A stretch of DNA of 48,808 bases. It comes from Winogradskya humida. Lineage in GTDB: Bacteria; Actinomycetota; Actinomycetes; Mycobacteriales; Micromonosporaceae. Under the pieces are notes generated by a model. It did not search any database and was not told the origin of the DNA. It worked only from the letters and a program-made list of their open reading frames with translations. Shown here piece by piece: positions 1 to 7,892 of this stretch. Location of the stretch: assembly GCF_016862215.1 (NCBI RefSeq), contig NZ_BOMN01000016.1:1-48808 (forward strand), given 5' to 3'. A program made the position numbers and the translations under genes. Each line of letters begins with the position of its first letter. The stretch's first letter is position 1.

Positions 1-869
1 TCAGCAGGGCGGGTCGCTTCAGCAGGGCGGGTCGCTTCAGCAGGGCGGGTCGCTTCAGCAGGGCGGGTCGCTTCAGCAGAGCGGGTCGCTTCGGCGGCCT
101 CGGCGGGCGGGGCGACTTCGGCGGCGGCTCCGGCTAGCGGGGCGACTTCGGCGGGCGGGGTGATGTCGACGGCGGCTTCGGGGAGTCCGGGCTCGGCCGC
201 GTCGGCACGGTCCTCGGAGCCGGGGGCCTGATCCGCTGTCATCGCGGCAGGGGACGGCGGGGGCGCGTCGGATCGCGGCTTGACCTGCTGTGTTCCGGAC
301 CCGAACCAATCCGCGGTCTGGTCCGCTTCAGCTCCGACGCTCGACGGCGGTGCGGTTCCGGCACCCTCGGGTGCACGACTCACGGCAGACGTGCCCGCGA
401 CTGACGGGCCAGCCCCTGTGGTCGCGGCAGGAACGACCGTGAGCGACGGACTCACAGGCGTGGAACTCGCAGGCGACGGAGTCACCGGCGCGGGAGCGGC
501 GGGCGTCGGCGTCACCGGCGCGGAAGCGGGAGCGGCGGGCGGCAGGTCTGCTGCCGGGAATCCCGTAGGTGATGCGTTCCCGGGGGACGGACTTGCAGGC
601 TCTGCCCGCGATGGGTCGGCAGGTGCTGCCGGTTTACCCGCTGCCGGCTCGGCCGGCCGAGCTGGCGGAGGCTCTGCGTGCGGGGTGGCTGCCGGGGCCT
701 GGTCGTCCGGGGCGGGCTTCGGTGCCGGCTGCGCGGCCGGGGCCTCGGGGACGTCCTGGGTCTCGGGCAGCGGTGTCGTCGGCGCGGCCGTGGCGGGCGG
801 TGGGTCGGTGGGTGGGGGTTGCGGGGGTCGCTGCCGGCGATCGTCGGGGCCGCCGTGGGGCGAGGTCAT
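1..869 (-). CDS. Pro/Ala-rich protein, 3'-truncated by window edge; probable N-terminal part of a DUF881-family protein
   Basis: An uninterrupted frame starts at an ATG whose last bases overlap the TGA of the phosphatidyltransferase gene (ATGA), so translation is probably coupled. The visible 289 residues are low-complexity Pro/Ala/Thr/Ser/Glu, beginning MTSPHGGPDDRRQRPPQPPP, and end at the window edge in an EATRSA unit followed by four EATRPA units. No catalytic motif is visible. In mycobacteria the pgsA2 gene is followed by DUF881 genes and a small basic membrane protein gene, so I infer this is the disordered head of a DUF881 protein whose membrane segment and domain lie outside the window. 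It could instead be another proline-rich membrane or surface protein. The frame is well supported; the family is inference from order alone. Confidence 0.7.
   Translation of the reverse strand, partial: MTSPHGGPDDRRQRPPQPPPTDPPPATAAPTTPLPETQDVPEAPAAQPAPKPAPDDQAPAATPHAEPPPARPAEPAAGKPAAPADPSRAEPASPSPGNASPTGFPAADLPPAAPASAPVTPTPAAPAPVTPSPASSTPVSPSLTVVPAATTGAGPSVAGTSAVSRAPEGAGTAPPSSVGAEADQTADWFGSGTQQVKPRSDAPPPSPAAMTADQAPGSEDRADAAEPGLPEAAVDITPPAEVAPLAGAAAEVAPPAEAAEATRSAEATRPAEATRPAEATRPAEATRPA
3..92 (-). repeat. 18-bp in-frame tandem repeat coding EATR(P/S)A
   Basis: Five copies of an 18-bp unit (plus-strand form TCAGCAGGGCGGGTCGCT). Four are identical and one differs by one base, which changes Pro to Ser. 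The unit is six codons, so copy-number change keeps the minus-strand frame. The array runs to the window edge and may continue. Confidence 0.9.
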
Positions 870-1486
870 CCTGCGACAGCCTCGCGGGGCGGCGGCACGG
901 CGGCGTCGGCGCGCAACAGGGCGCGGGTCTGGGCGAGGTAGAGCGCTGCTGCGGCCCAGTAGAGGCCTAGGGCCCACCAGGCCAGGGCCCAGCCGATCGG
1001 GAGGGTGACCGTGTCGATCGAGGGGACCGCTTCGGCGAGCAGGAGGACCGGGAACGCCGCGAGCAGGACGAACGTGCCGGTCTTGCCGACGTAGTGGACG
1101 GGCGGGGGGCCGTAGCCGTGGCGGCGCAGGATCAGCAGGGCGATGCCGAGGACCAGCTCGCGCAGCAGCAGGGCGGTGGTCAGCCACCAGGGGACGACCT
1201 CGCGCAGGGTGAAGCCGACCAGGGTGGCCAGGATGTAGAGGCGGTCCGCGAACGGGTCGAGGAGCTCGCCGAGGCGGCTGACGGAATTCATCCGGCGGGC
1301 GATGTAGCCGTCGACCCAGTCGGTGCTGCCACCCACGGCCAGGACGATCACCGCTGCGACGTCGTGGTGCGGGCCGAGGAGAAGATAGAGGAACAGCGGT
1401 ACGCCCAGCAGGCGCAGGAAGCTGATCACGTTCGGAATCGTCCAGATGCGGTTCGTGGCCGTTCTGGGCGCAGCCTCGTGCGTCAT
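866..1486 (-). CDS. CDP-alcohol phosphatidyltransferase (phosphatidylglycerophosphate synthase-like)
   Basis: A 206-residue integral membrane enzyme expected to transfer a phosphatidyl group from CDP-diacylglycerol to an alcohol acceptor in phospholipid synthesis. The family signature D-x2-D-G-x2-A-R-x8-G-x3-D-x3-D is complete: D56, D59, G60, A63, R64, G73, D77 and D81, within DWVDGYIARR and GELLDPFAD. Hydrophobic stretches around it fit about six membrane segments. The start at MTHEAA follows a purine-rich GGGGGAGAGG site; longer versions begin with non-membrane Arg/Gly-rich sequence and are less likely. The 3' end overlaps the Pro/Ala-rich gene. Length and neighbour resemble mycobacterial PgsA2 more than the main PgsA, so the exact acceptor alcohol is uncertain. 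Confidence 0.9.
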   Translation of the reverse strand: MTHEAAPRTATNRIWTIPNVISFLRLLGVPLFLYLLLGPHHDVAAVIVLAVGGSTDWVDGYIARRMNSVSRLGELLDPFADRLYILATLVGFTLREVVPWWLTTALLLRELVLGIALLILRRHGYGPPPVHYVGKTGTFVLLAAFPVLLLAEAVPSIDTVTLPIGWALAWWALGLYWAAAALYLAQTRALLRADAAVPPPREAVAG

Positions 1487-1885
1487 GGCGCCCCCTCTCC
1501 CCCGCAACCGCCACGAGACCCCACCCGTGGCTATCCCTGCCCGGCCCGTATCGCCTGGTCCGCCGCCATCCCCCCGGAAGGCCGGCCGGACACGCCCGGG
1601 CCGCTCACTCGCCGGGCCACTATATCCAGCCGCACGCCACACCCCCATCACCCCGTGCCGGTCTGTCCGCTACTCGTTACGCGCCGCACATCCCGTAGGC
1701 ATCCTAGGAGGATAGGTTGGCAGTTCCGGGCGCTGGGACGTGCGGAAACGGGGTGTGCGACGTGACGCAGATCGCTGAGTGCCAACGAATAGGGCGAGTC
1801 CGGCAGATGCCGGACTCGCCCTGACAAAACACGAGGCCTGGCCGAACACGAGACCGGCCGACCACAAACCCGGCCTACGGACCGG
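1487..1885. other. Intergenic region of about 400 bp
   Basis: It separates the VWA gene's stop from the phosphatidyltransferase start, both on the minus strand. It holds one perfect hairpin terminator near the VWA stop and a minus-strand TATAGT box (1619-1624) that could be the -10 of the phosphatidyltransferase promoter, with no convincing -35. Short frames here have Arg/Ser-rich translations without recognisable motifs, and I do not call a gene. Confidence 0.5.
1791..1822 (-). terminator. Strong hairpin terminator after the AAA+/VWA operon
   Basis: A perfect 15-bp inverted repeat, left arm AGGGCGAGTCCGGCA and right arm TGCCGGACTCGCCCT, separated by two bases (in practice a 14-bp stem with a four-base loop). 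It lies 63 bp past the VWA stop codon. No long T-run follows on either side, as is common in actinobacteria. Confidence 0.8.
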
Positions 1886-3841
1886 TCAGCGTTTGCCGCG
1901 CCGGCTGCGGACGTAGTCGTCGACGACGTACGCGCCCAGCTCCTCGACCTCGGGGCTGAACACCCGCCCACCACTGCGGCGGGCGACCGCGTCGACGAAG
2001 CGGCGCAGGCCCTCGTTCTCGCCGAGCATGAAGAGGTTCAGCGTGGCGCCGTAACGGGTCAGCTGATCCACCTCGTGCACCGTGAGCTGGACCGTCTCCG
2101 GCAGGGTCGGCCAGTTGAAGTAGGCCTCGCCGTCCGGCTCGAGGTGGGCCGTCGGCTCGCCGTCGGTGACCACGAGGACGACCGGTTCCGCGCCGGGGTG
2201 GCGGCGCAGGTGGCGGCCGGCGAGTTTGAGGGCGTGCTGCAGGTTGGTGCCCTGGACCATGTCGGGCTCGATCGCGGCCAGCTCGCCCTGGGAGAGCGGC
2301 ATGGCGTAGCGGCCGAAGCCGATGATCTGCAGCGAGTCCTGCGGGAACTGGGTGGCCACGAGGTGGGACAGCGCGAGGGCCGTCTGCTTCATGGGGCCCC
2401 AGCGGCCGTCGGCGAACATCGAGTAGGACAGGTCGACGCAGAGGGCCACCACGGCGGAAGCACGCCGCTCGGTCTCGGCGACCTCGAAGTCGTCCGGTTC
2501 GAGGCGGACGGGCAGGGTGCCCGCTCCCCCGCGCCGGACGGCGTTGCCGATGGTGCGGACGACGTCGAGGGGCTGGGAGTCGCCGAACTGCCAGCGGCGG
2601 GACGAGCCGATGAGGTCACCGGCGGCGCCCGCGTCGCGCAGGTCGTGGTTGCCGCGCTGCTTGCTGGTCAGGTCCTTGAAGACCTGGGCCAGGGCGGTGC
2701 GGCCGAGCCTGCGCAGGGCCTTGGGTGACAGGGTGAGGCCGTCGTCGTCGCGGGTGACCCAGCCCTGGCGGCGCAGTTCGCGTTCCAGGTCGCGCAGGCG
2801 GCGTACGTCGTCGGCGGCTCCCCGGCCGAGCTGGCGTTCGACCGCTTCCACGTCGATGTCGTCGAGGGTGGCCCCGGGATGGTCCTGGTCGAGCTGTTCC
2901 ATCAGCTCGTCCAGTTCGCCGATCTCGCCGAGCGCCTGGGTGGCGTCGCCGTACCCGAGATCCTCGCTGCCCTTCATGCGCTCGCCGCGGCCCCAGTTGA
3001 GGTTGGGCCGTAGCGCCCGCAGGTTGTCGGTCAGCTCGCCGAGCTGGCTGCGCAGCGGGCCGTCGCCGAGTGCCTGGTCCATCAGGCTCGCCAGCTCGTC
3101 ACGCTGCTGAGGGCTCAGCGATCGCATGAGGCGTTCGGCGGCGGCTGCCCGGCGGGCCAGGGAGTCGATGAGCTCCTCGACGTTGCCGGGCTTCTCCGGG
3201 AAGAAGTCGCCGTGCTTGGCCATGAACTGCTGGAACGCGTCGCCGGTGTCCTCGCCGCGGTTGTGCTTGCCGAGCAGGTCGTTGAGGTCGCCGACCATCT
3301 CGGCGACCGCGGCGTCGGTGGCCGGGTCGCGGCCCTGCAGCGCCTCCTTCATGCCGGCGAAGCGCTGCTCGACGACCTCGCGGCGCAGACCGTCGAGGAT
3401 CTGCTGGTACGTGGCGCGGGCCTCGTCGCTGGCCCAGTGGTAGTCGCTGAGCTCCTCGACCGCACGGGACGTGGAGCGGGGCAGGTTGTCGAGGACGGCC
3501 TCGTTGAAGCGGGCGTCGTCATCGTCGGGGCGGTTGCGCAGCTCGTCGCGTTCGGCGGCGACGGCCTGGTCGAGCAGCTGCTGGGCCCGGGTGACCGCGC
3601 CGTCGAGGTTGCCACGGCGCAGGGCGTCGCGGCGCATCCGGCGGGCGCGGGCCCGCAGCTCGTCCAGGCCGCGACCCTCGCGCGGGCCCTGCCGGAGCAG
3701 CTCACGCAGGGCGTCGCGCAGGTTCTCCCCGGCGAGGACGCGCTCGCCGACCTCGTCGACGGCGGCGCGGACGTCGTACGGCGGGGCGAGCGGGTCGGGC
3801 CCGTCCCGCCACGCGCCGTACCGGAATCGGTTACCGGCCAT
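1886..3841 (-). CDS. VWA-domain protein (MIDAS-containing partner of a MoxR-like AAA+ ATPase)
   Basis: The 651-residue product has a charged, helical, coiled-coil-like N-terminal two thirds and a C-terminal von Willebrand factor A domain (about residues 460-640). The metal-ion-dependent adhesion site is intact: D470-L-S472-Y-S474, the Thr of QGTNL near 532, and the Asp of VTDGEP near 560. Such proteins act in the cytoplasm with AAA+ ATPases to insert metals or remodel complexes. The start is the ATG of MAGNRFRYG, preceded by CGAGGAGCG; upstream extensions would run through the ATPase gene in another frame. It follows the ATPase by 38 bp and is clearly its partner. The remodelled substrate cannot be told from the sequence. 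Confidence 0.88.
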   Translation of the reverse strand: MAGNRFRYGAWRDGPDPLAPPYDVRAAVDEVGERVLAGENLRDALRELLRQGPREGRGLDELRARARRMRRDALRRGNLDGAVTRAQQLLDQAVAAERDELRNRPDDDDARFNEAVLDNLPRSTSRAVEELSDYHWASDEARATYQQILDGLRREVVEQRFAGMKEALQGRDPATDAAVAEMVGDLNDLLGKHNRGEDTGDAFQQFMAKHGDFFPEKPGNVEELIDSLARRAAAAERLMRSLSPQQRDELASLMDQALGDGPLRSQLGELTDNLRALRPNLNWGRGERMKGSEDLGYGDATQALGEIGELDELMEQLDQDHPGATLDDIDVEAVERQLGRGAADDVRRLRDLERELRRQGWVTRDDDGLTLSPKALRRLGRTALAQVFKDLTSKQRGNHDLRDAGAAGDLIGSSRRWQFGDSQPLDVVRTIGNAVRRGGAGTLPVRLEPDDFEVAETERRASAVVALCVDLSYSMFADGRWGPMKQTALALSHLVATQFPQDSLQIIGFGRYAMPLSQGELAAIEPDMVQGTNLQHALKLAGRHLRRHPGAEPVVLVVTDGEPTAHLEPDGEAYFNWPTLPETVQLTVHEVDQLTRYGATLNLFMLGENEGLRRFVDAVARRSGGRVFSPEVEELGAYVVDDYVRSRRGKR

Positions 3842-3879
3842 GATCGCGCTCCTCGCGCGGGCCGATGAACAAGCGCATG

Positions 3880-5301
3880 TCAGCTCCCGTAGAGGGTGCG
3901 TCCGTCGTCGGTCAGCTCCTTGGCCAGCCGGCGGGTGAGGTGCAGGCCCTCGAGGACGAACTCGATCGCCGAGGCGGCCTGCCCGGGGCTCGGCGCGTCG
4001 CCGAGGCCGAGCCGGTCGAGGACCTTGGCCAGCCCGGGGACCGTACCTATCTGGGTCAGGAGCTCGTCGGCCGAGACCAGGTCGCCGGTCTCGATGATCG
4101 CGCCCTCGGCGACCAGCTCGGTGAAGCCGGACAGGTCGAGACCGGCGAGCCGGGCCCGGAACGTCTCCGCGGTGGCCAGGCGCAGCAGGTGCGCGAGGAC
4201 CTCGACCTCGCGGCCCTCCTCGCCGCTGTCGAACTCGACCTTGCCGCGCAGGGTGCTGGTCACCGAGACGGTGTCGCAGACCCGGGCGACGGCCTCGCGC
4301 TCGTTGCGCAGCCCCGAGCGGCGCAGCGCGGACGCGGCGACGGTCTCGGTGGCGGCGATCGCGAAGCGGGCCGAGATGCCGGAGCGCTGGTCGACCGCCG
4401 GGGACTCGCGGACCGCCCGGGTGTAGCGGGCGATGACCTCGATGAGGTGCTCGGGGACCGACGCGGACAGGTTGGCCTCCTGGCGGATGAGCTCGGACTC
4501 CAGCTCGACCTCCAGGGGGTAGTGGGTGCGGATCTCGGCGCCGAACCGGTCCTTGAGCGGGGTGATGATCCGCCCGCGGTTGGTGTAGTCCTCCGGGTTG
4601 GCGGACGCGACGAGCAGGATGTCGAGCGGGAGCCGCAGCTGGTAGCCACGGACCTGGATGTCGCGCTCCTCGAGCACGTTGAGCAGCGACACCTGGATGC
4701 GCTCGGCGAGGTCGGGCAGCTCGTTGACGGCGAAGATGCCCCGGTTGGTACGCGGCACGAGCCCGAAGTGGATCGTCTCCGGGTCGCCGAGCGCGCGGCC
4801 CTCGGCCACCTTGATCGGGTCGACGTCGCCGATGAGGTCGCCGACGCTGGTGTCCGGGGTGGCGAGCTTCTCGCCGTAGCGCTCGGAGCGGTGCAGCCAG
4901 GACACGGGCAGCAGGTCGCCGGTCTCGCCGGCCAGCCGCCGCATCGCCGGGGTCAGCGGCTGGTACGGGTGTTCCCGCAGCTCGGAACCGGTGATGTAGG
5001 GCGTCCACTCGTCAAGCAGGTCGATCAGGCCGCGGATGAGCCGGGTCTTGCCCTGGCCGCGCTCGCCGAGCAGGACCATGTCGTGACCGGCGAGCAGCGC
5101 CCGCTCGACCTCGGGCAGGACGGTGTCGTCGTAGCCGACGATGCCGGGGAACCGGGGCGCGCCGCTGCGCAGCCGGTCGAGCAGGTTGTCGCGCAGTTCC
5201 TCCTTCACGGTGCGGAACTCGTGCCCGGAGGCACGGAGCTCACCGAGGGTGCGCGGGAGATCGGTGGGTGGGGTGGGTACGAGCGTGGAAGCCTCTGGCA
5301 C
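3880..5301 (-). CDS. AAA+ ATPase of the MoxR / magnesium-chelatase ChlI-like type
   Basis: A 473-residue ATPase. Walker A is GERGQGKT (about 79-86). The Walker B region is GIFAVNELPDL (about 188-198), with the usual acidic pair reduced to N-E. The sensor-1 segment SANPEDYTN (about 233-241) and the Arg-rich KDRFGAEIR (about 250-258) resemble the arginine-finger region of ChlI/BchI proteins. A lid-like helical region follows. Downstream lies a VWA gene, matching the two-part layout of MoxR-VWA chaperones and Mg-chelatase I/D subunits. No tetrapyrrole genes are nearby, so a chelatase role is unlikely. The start is GTG with only a distant GGAG; a slightly later start cannot be excluded. Confidence 0.88.
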   Translation of the reverse strand: MPEASTLVPTPPTDLPRTLGELRASGHEFRTVKEELRDNLLDRLRSGAPRFPGIVGYDDTVLPEVERALLAGHDMVLLGERGQGKTRLIRGLIDLLDEWTPYITGSELREHPYQPLTPAMRRLAGETGDLLPVSWLHRSERYGEKLATPDTSVGDLIGDVDPIKVAEGRALGDPETIHFGLVPRTNRGIFAVNELPDLAERIQVSLLNVLEERDIQVRGYQLRLPLDILLVASANPEDYTNRGRIITPLKDRFGAEIRTHYPLEVELESELIRQEANLSASVPEHLIEVIARYTRAVRESPAVDQRSGISARFAIAATETVAASALRRSGLRNEREAVARVCDTVSVTSTLRGKVEFDSGEEGREVEVLAHLLRLATAETFRARLAGLDLSGFTELVAEGAIIETGDLVSADELLTQIGTVPGLAKVLDRLGLGDAPSPGQAASAIEFVLEGLHLTRRLAKELTDDGRTLYGS

Positions 5302-5411
5302 CCACCGAACGCTACTCCGAGCCTGTGAACAACGACCATGACAAACGCCGGGGCCAGATCGTCCGGATTGGCGCTGGCCGCGCGGGAGCGGAAAAGGGCA
5401 AGCTCGGAGCC

Positions 5412-6233
5412 ATGACAGACGTCGAGATCCTCCGGTACGCGGCCTTCAGCACTGATCCGGCCGGCGGCAACCCGGCCGGCGTGGTGCTCGACGCCAGCGC
5501 CCTGACCGATGCCGAGATGCTGGGCATCGCGGCGGACCTGGGGTATTCCGAGACGGCGTTCCTGACCGGCGACCGGCTGCGCTTCTTCAGTCCCCTGGCC
5601 GAGGTCCCGTTCTGCGGGCACGCGACCGTCGCCACCTCCGTGGCGCTGGGCGACCGGCAGGGGCCCGGCACCTACACGTTCGTCACGAACGCGGGCGAGA
5701 TCCCGGTCACCGTCGATGAGCGGGGCCGCGCGACGCTGACCAGCGTCCCCGCGGCGGTCGGCGAGATCGGCGACGTGGACCTGGTCGCTCTGCTCGCGGC
5801 GTTGCGCTGGGACGCGGACGACCTCGACCCTGTGCTGCGGCCCCGGATCGCGTACGCGGGGGCGTACCACCCGGTCATCGCTGTGAAGAGCCGCCACCGC
5901 CTCGCCGACCTCGACTACGACGTGCCGGCGCTCAAGGCCCTCATGGAGTCGAGGGGCTGGACCACCGTGCAGCTGGTGTGGCGTGAGGGTCCGCTGAGCT
6001 TCCACGTGCGCAACCCGTTCCCGGTCGGCGGCATCTACGAGGACCCGGCCACCGGTGCCGCGGCGGCCGCGTTCGGCGGTTACCTGCGCGGGCTCGGGCT
6101 GGTCCCCGACGACGCGGTTGTCGAGCTGTCGCAGGGCACCGACATGGGCCGGCCCGGGAGACTGACGGTGACGCTCACCCCCGGCGAGGCGGGCGTACGC
6201 GTCAGCGGCAACGCGGTGCCGGTAACCGGTTGA
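5412..6233 (+). CDS. PhzF-family isomerase / epimerase
   Basis: A 273-residue PhzF-fold protein, normal family length. The conserved N-terminal GNPAGVVL, the YSETAFL segment carrying the likely catalytic glutamate (E47), FCGHATVA, and the C-terminal ATGAAAAAFGGYL are all present. PhzF itself isomerises trans-2,3-dihydro-3-hydroxyanthranilate, but most homologues lie outside phenazine clusters and have unknown substrates. No phenazine genes are present here, so a phenazine role is not supported. The start is the ATG of MTDVEILRYA; upstream sequence in frame is basic and unlike the family. The gene diverges from the AAA+ gene across about 110 bp and precedes the ABC-F gene by 24 bp. Confidence 0.9.
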   Translation: MTDVEILRYAAFSTDPAGGNPAGVVLDASALTDAEMLGIAADLGYSETAFLTGDRLRFFSPLAEVPFCGHATVATSVALGDRQGPGTYTFVTNAGEIPVTVDERGRATLTSVPAAVGEIGDVDLVALLAALRWDADDLDPVLRPRIAYAGAYHPVIAVKSRHRLADLDYDVPALKALMESRGWTTVQLVWREGPLSFHVRNPFPVGGIYEDPATGAAAAAFGGYLRGLGLVPDDAVVELSQGTDMGRPGRLTVTLTPGEAGVRVSGNAVPVTG

Positions 6234-6242
6234 ACCGCCACG

Positions 6243-6248
6243 TAGAGT
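6243..6248 (+). promoter_or_regulatory. Possible -10 box of the ABC-F gene
   Basis: TAGAGT ends nine bases before the ATG, which would give a very short or absent leader. No Shine-Dalgarno sequence is visible between this box and the start. Confidence 0.45.
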
Positions 6249-6257
6249 CAGCTCCCG

Positions 6258-7892
6258 ATGAGCGCCACGATGATCGCCCGGGAACTCGCCGCGGGGCACG
6301 GCGACCGCATGCTGTTCCAAGCCCTGGACCTGGTTGTCGCCCCCGGCGACGTGATCGGGCTCGTGGGGGTGAACGGCGCGGGGAAGACGACGCTGCTGCG
6401 TACCCTCGCGGGTCTGCTGCCCCCGGAGGCCGGGACCGTCACGCTGAGCCCGCCCACCGCCAACGTCGGGTATCTGCCGCAGGAGCGGGAGCGAAGGGCC
6501 GACGAAACGGTGAGGGATTTCCTCGCCCGCCGCACCGGGGTCGGCCCGGCCCAAGTGGCGATGGATGAGGCGGCGGAGGCCCTGGCCGTGGGTGGTGACG
6601 GTGCCGACGACAGGTACGCGGCTGCGCTCGAACGGTGGCTGGATCTGGGCGGCGCCGACCTGGACGAACGTGCGGAGCAGGTCACCGGGGAGCTGGGGCT
6701 GGCCGTCGCGCTGGACCACCCGATGACCGCGCTCTCCGGCGGCCAGGCGGCCCGCGCGCAGATGGCGTCGCTGCTGCTCAGCCGCTACGACATCTTCCTG
6801 CTCGACGAGCCCACCAACGACCTCGACCTGGAGGGCCTCGGCCGCCTGGAGGAGTTTGTCACCGGGCTGCGGGCGGGCACGGTGCTGGTCAGCCACGACC
6901 GTGAGTTCCTGACGCGTACGGCGACCGCGGTGCTGGAACTGGATCTTGCCCAGCAGCAGGTCAACCTGTACGGCGGCGGCTACGAGGCGTACCTGGACGA
7001 GCGGGCGACGGCCCGGCGGCACGCCCGCGAGGACTACGAGGAGTTCGCCGACAAGAAGGGCGCCCTCGAGAGCCGCGCGCAGATGCAGCGGGGCTGGATG
7101 GAGACGGGCGTGCGCAACGCCCGCCGCAAGGCCAAGGACAACGACAAGATCGGCAAGGCGATGCGCGCCGAGTCGACCGAGAAGCAGGCGGCGAAAGCCC
7201 GGCAGACCCAGCGGATGATCGAGCGCCTCGAGGTCGTCGAGGAGCCCCGCAAGGAGTGGGAACTCCACATGGAGATCGCCGTCGCCCCCCGGGCCGGTGC
7301 GGTGGTCGCCACGCTGCGCGAGGCCGTCGTACGCCGCGGCGGTTTCACGCTCGGCCCGGTCACGCTGCAGATCGACTGGGCGGACAAGGTCGCGATCACC
7401 GGCGCGAACGGCTCGGGCAAATCGACGCTGCTCGCCGCGCTGCTGGGCCGGCTCCCCGTCGACGAGGGCCAGGCACACCTCGGTCCCGGCGTCGTCGTCG
7501 GCGAGGTCGACCAGGCCCGCGGGCTGTTCCTCGGCGACGAACCGCTGATGACGGCGTTCGGCGCGGCGGTCCCGGACTTCAACGACCCGGACGTCCGCAC
7601 GCTCCTCGCGAAGTTCGGCCTGAAAGCCGACCACGTACGCCGCCCCGCCGCGACCCTCTCCCCCGGCGAACGCACCCGCGCGGCCCTGGCCCTCCTGCAG
7701 GCCCGCGGCGTCAACCTGCTGGTCCTCGACGAGCCGACCAACCACCTCGACCTGCCCGCGATCGAGCAGCTCGAATCGGCGCTGGCCGAATACCCGGGCA
7801 CCCTGCTCCTGGTCACCCACGACCGCCGCATGCTCGACGCCGTCCAGACCAACCGCCACCTGGAAGTCGTCGACGGCAAGGTCAAGGGCTGA
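6258..7892 (+). CDS. ABC-F family ATPase (ribosome-associated, two ABC domains)
   Basis: A soluble 544-residue protein with two nucleotide-binding domains and no membrane segments, the ABC-F layout. The first domain has Walker A GVNGAGKTT (37-45), signature LSGGQ (near 161) and DEPTNDLD. The second has GANGSGKST (near 382), LSPGE and DEPTNHLD (near 491). Between them is a long basic helical linker (NARRKAKDNDKIGKAMRAES), the part that reaches into the ribosomal exit site. Members act as translation factors or protect ribosomes from antibiotics; which applies cannot be decided here. No biosynthetic cluster is nearby, so an intrinsic-resistance or translation role is more likely than self-resistance. 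The stop overlaps the convergent GHL10 gene. Confidence 0.93.
   Translation: MSATMIARELAAGHGDRMLFQALDLVVAPGDVIGLVGVNGAGKTTLLRTLAGLLPPEAGTVTLSPPTANVGYLPQERERRADETVRDFLARRTGVGPAQVAMDEAAEALAVGGDGADDRYAAALERWLDLGGADLDERAEQVTGELGLAVALDHPMTALSGGQAARAQMASLLLSRYDIFLLDEPTNDLDLEGLGRLEEFVTGLRAGTVLVSHDREFLTRTATAVLELDLAQQQVNLYGGGYEAYLDERATARRHAREDYEEFADKKGALESRAQMQRGWMETGVRNARRKAKDNDKIGKAMRAESTEKQAAKARQTQRMIERLEVVEEPRKEWELHMEIAVAPRAGAVVATLREAVVRRGGFTLGPVTLQIDWADKVAITGANGSGKSTLLAALLGRLPVDEGQAHLGPGVVVGEVDQARGLFLGDEPLMTAFGAAVPDFNDPDVRTLLAKFGLKADHVRRPAATLSPGERTRAALALLQARGVNLLVLDEPTNHLDLPAIEQLESALAEYPGTLLLVTHDRRMLDAVQTNRHLEVVDGKVKG

Noticed and set aside
280..1008. Long Ala/Gly-rich plus-strand frame
   Set aside because: It is the complement of the Pro/Ala-rich coding frame that is coupled to the phosphatidyltransferase. 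Its translation is low-complexity and it runs through the phosphatidyltransferase end.
1670..1867. Short frames in the 400-bp gap before the phosphatidyltransferase gene
   Set aside because: Translations are Arg/Ser-rich without motifs and cover the hairpin terminator.
3880..5301. Magnesium chelatase subunit for chlorophyll or cobalamin synthesis
   Set aside because: Similarity is to the AAA+ fold only; no tetrapyrrole pathway genes or H subunit are seen, so a MoxR-type role is preferred.
3865..5328. 487-codon plus-strand frame opposite the AAA+ gene
   Set aside because: It is a mirror of a gene with clear Walker motifs. The translation has no motif and GC-rich codon bias explains the long opening.
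5205..7859. 884-codon minus-strand frame opposite PhzF and ABC-F
   Set aside because: It covers two well-motifed genes on the other strand and shows the typical Arg/Gly/Val-rich antisense composition.
5412..7892. PhzF plus ABC-F as a phenazine biosynthesis and self-resistance cluster
   Set aside because: No other phenazine or natural-product biosynthetic genes are nearby; PhzF homologues are usually unrelated to phenazines.
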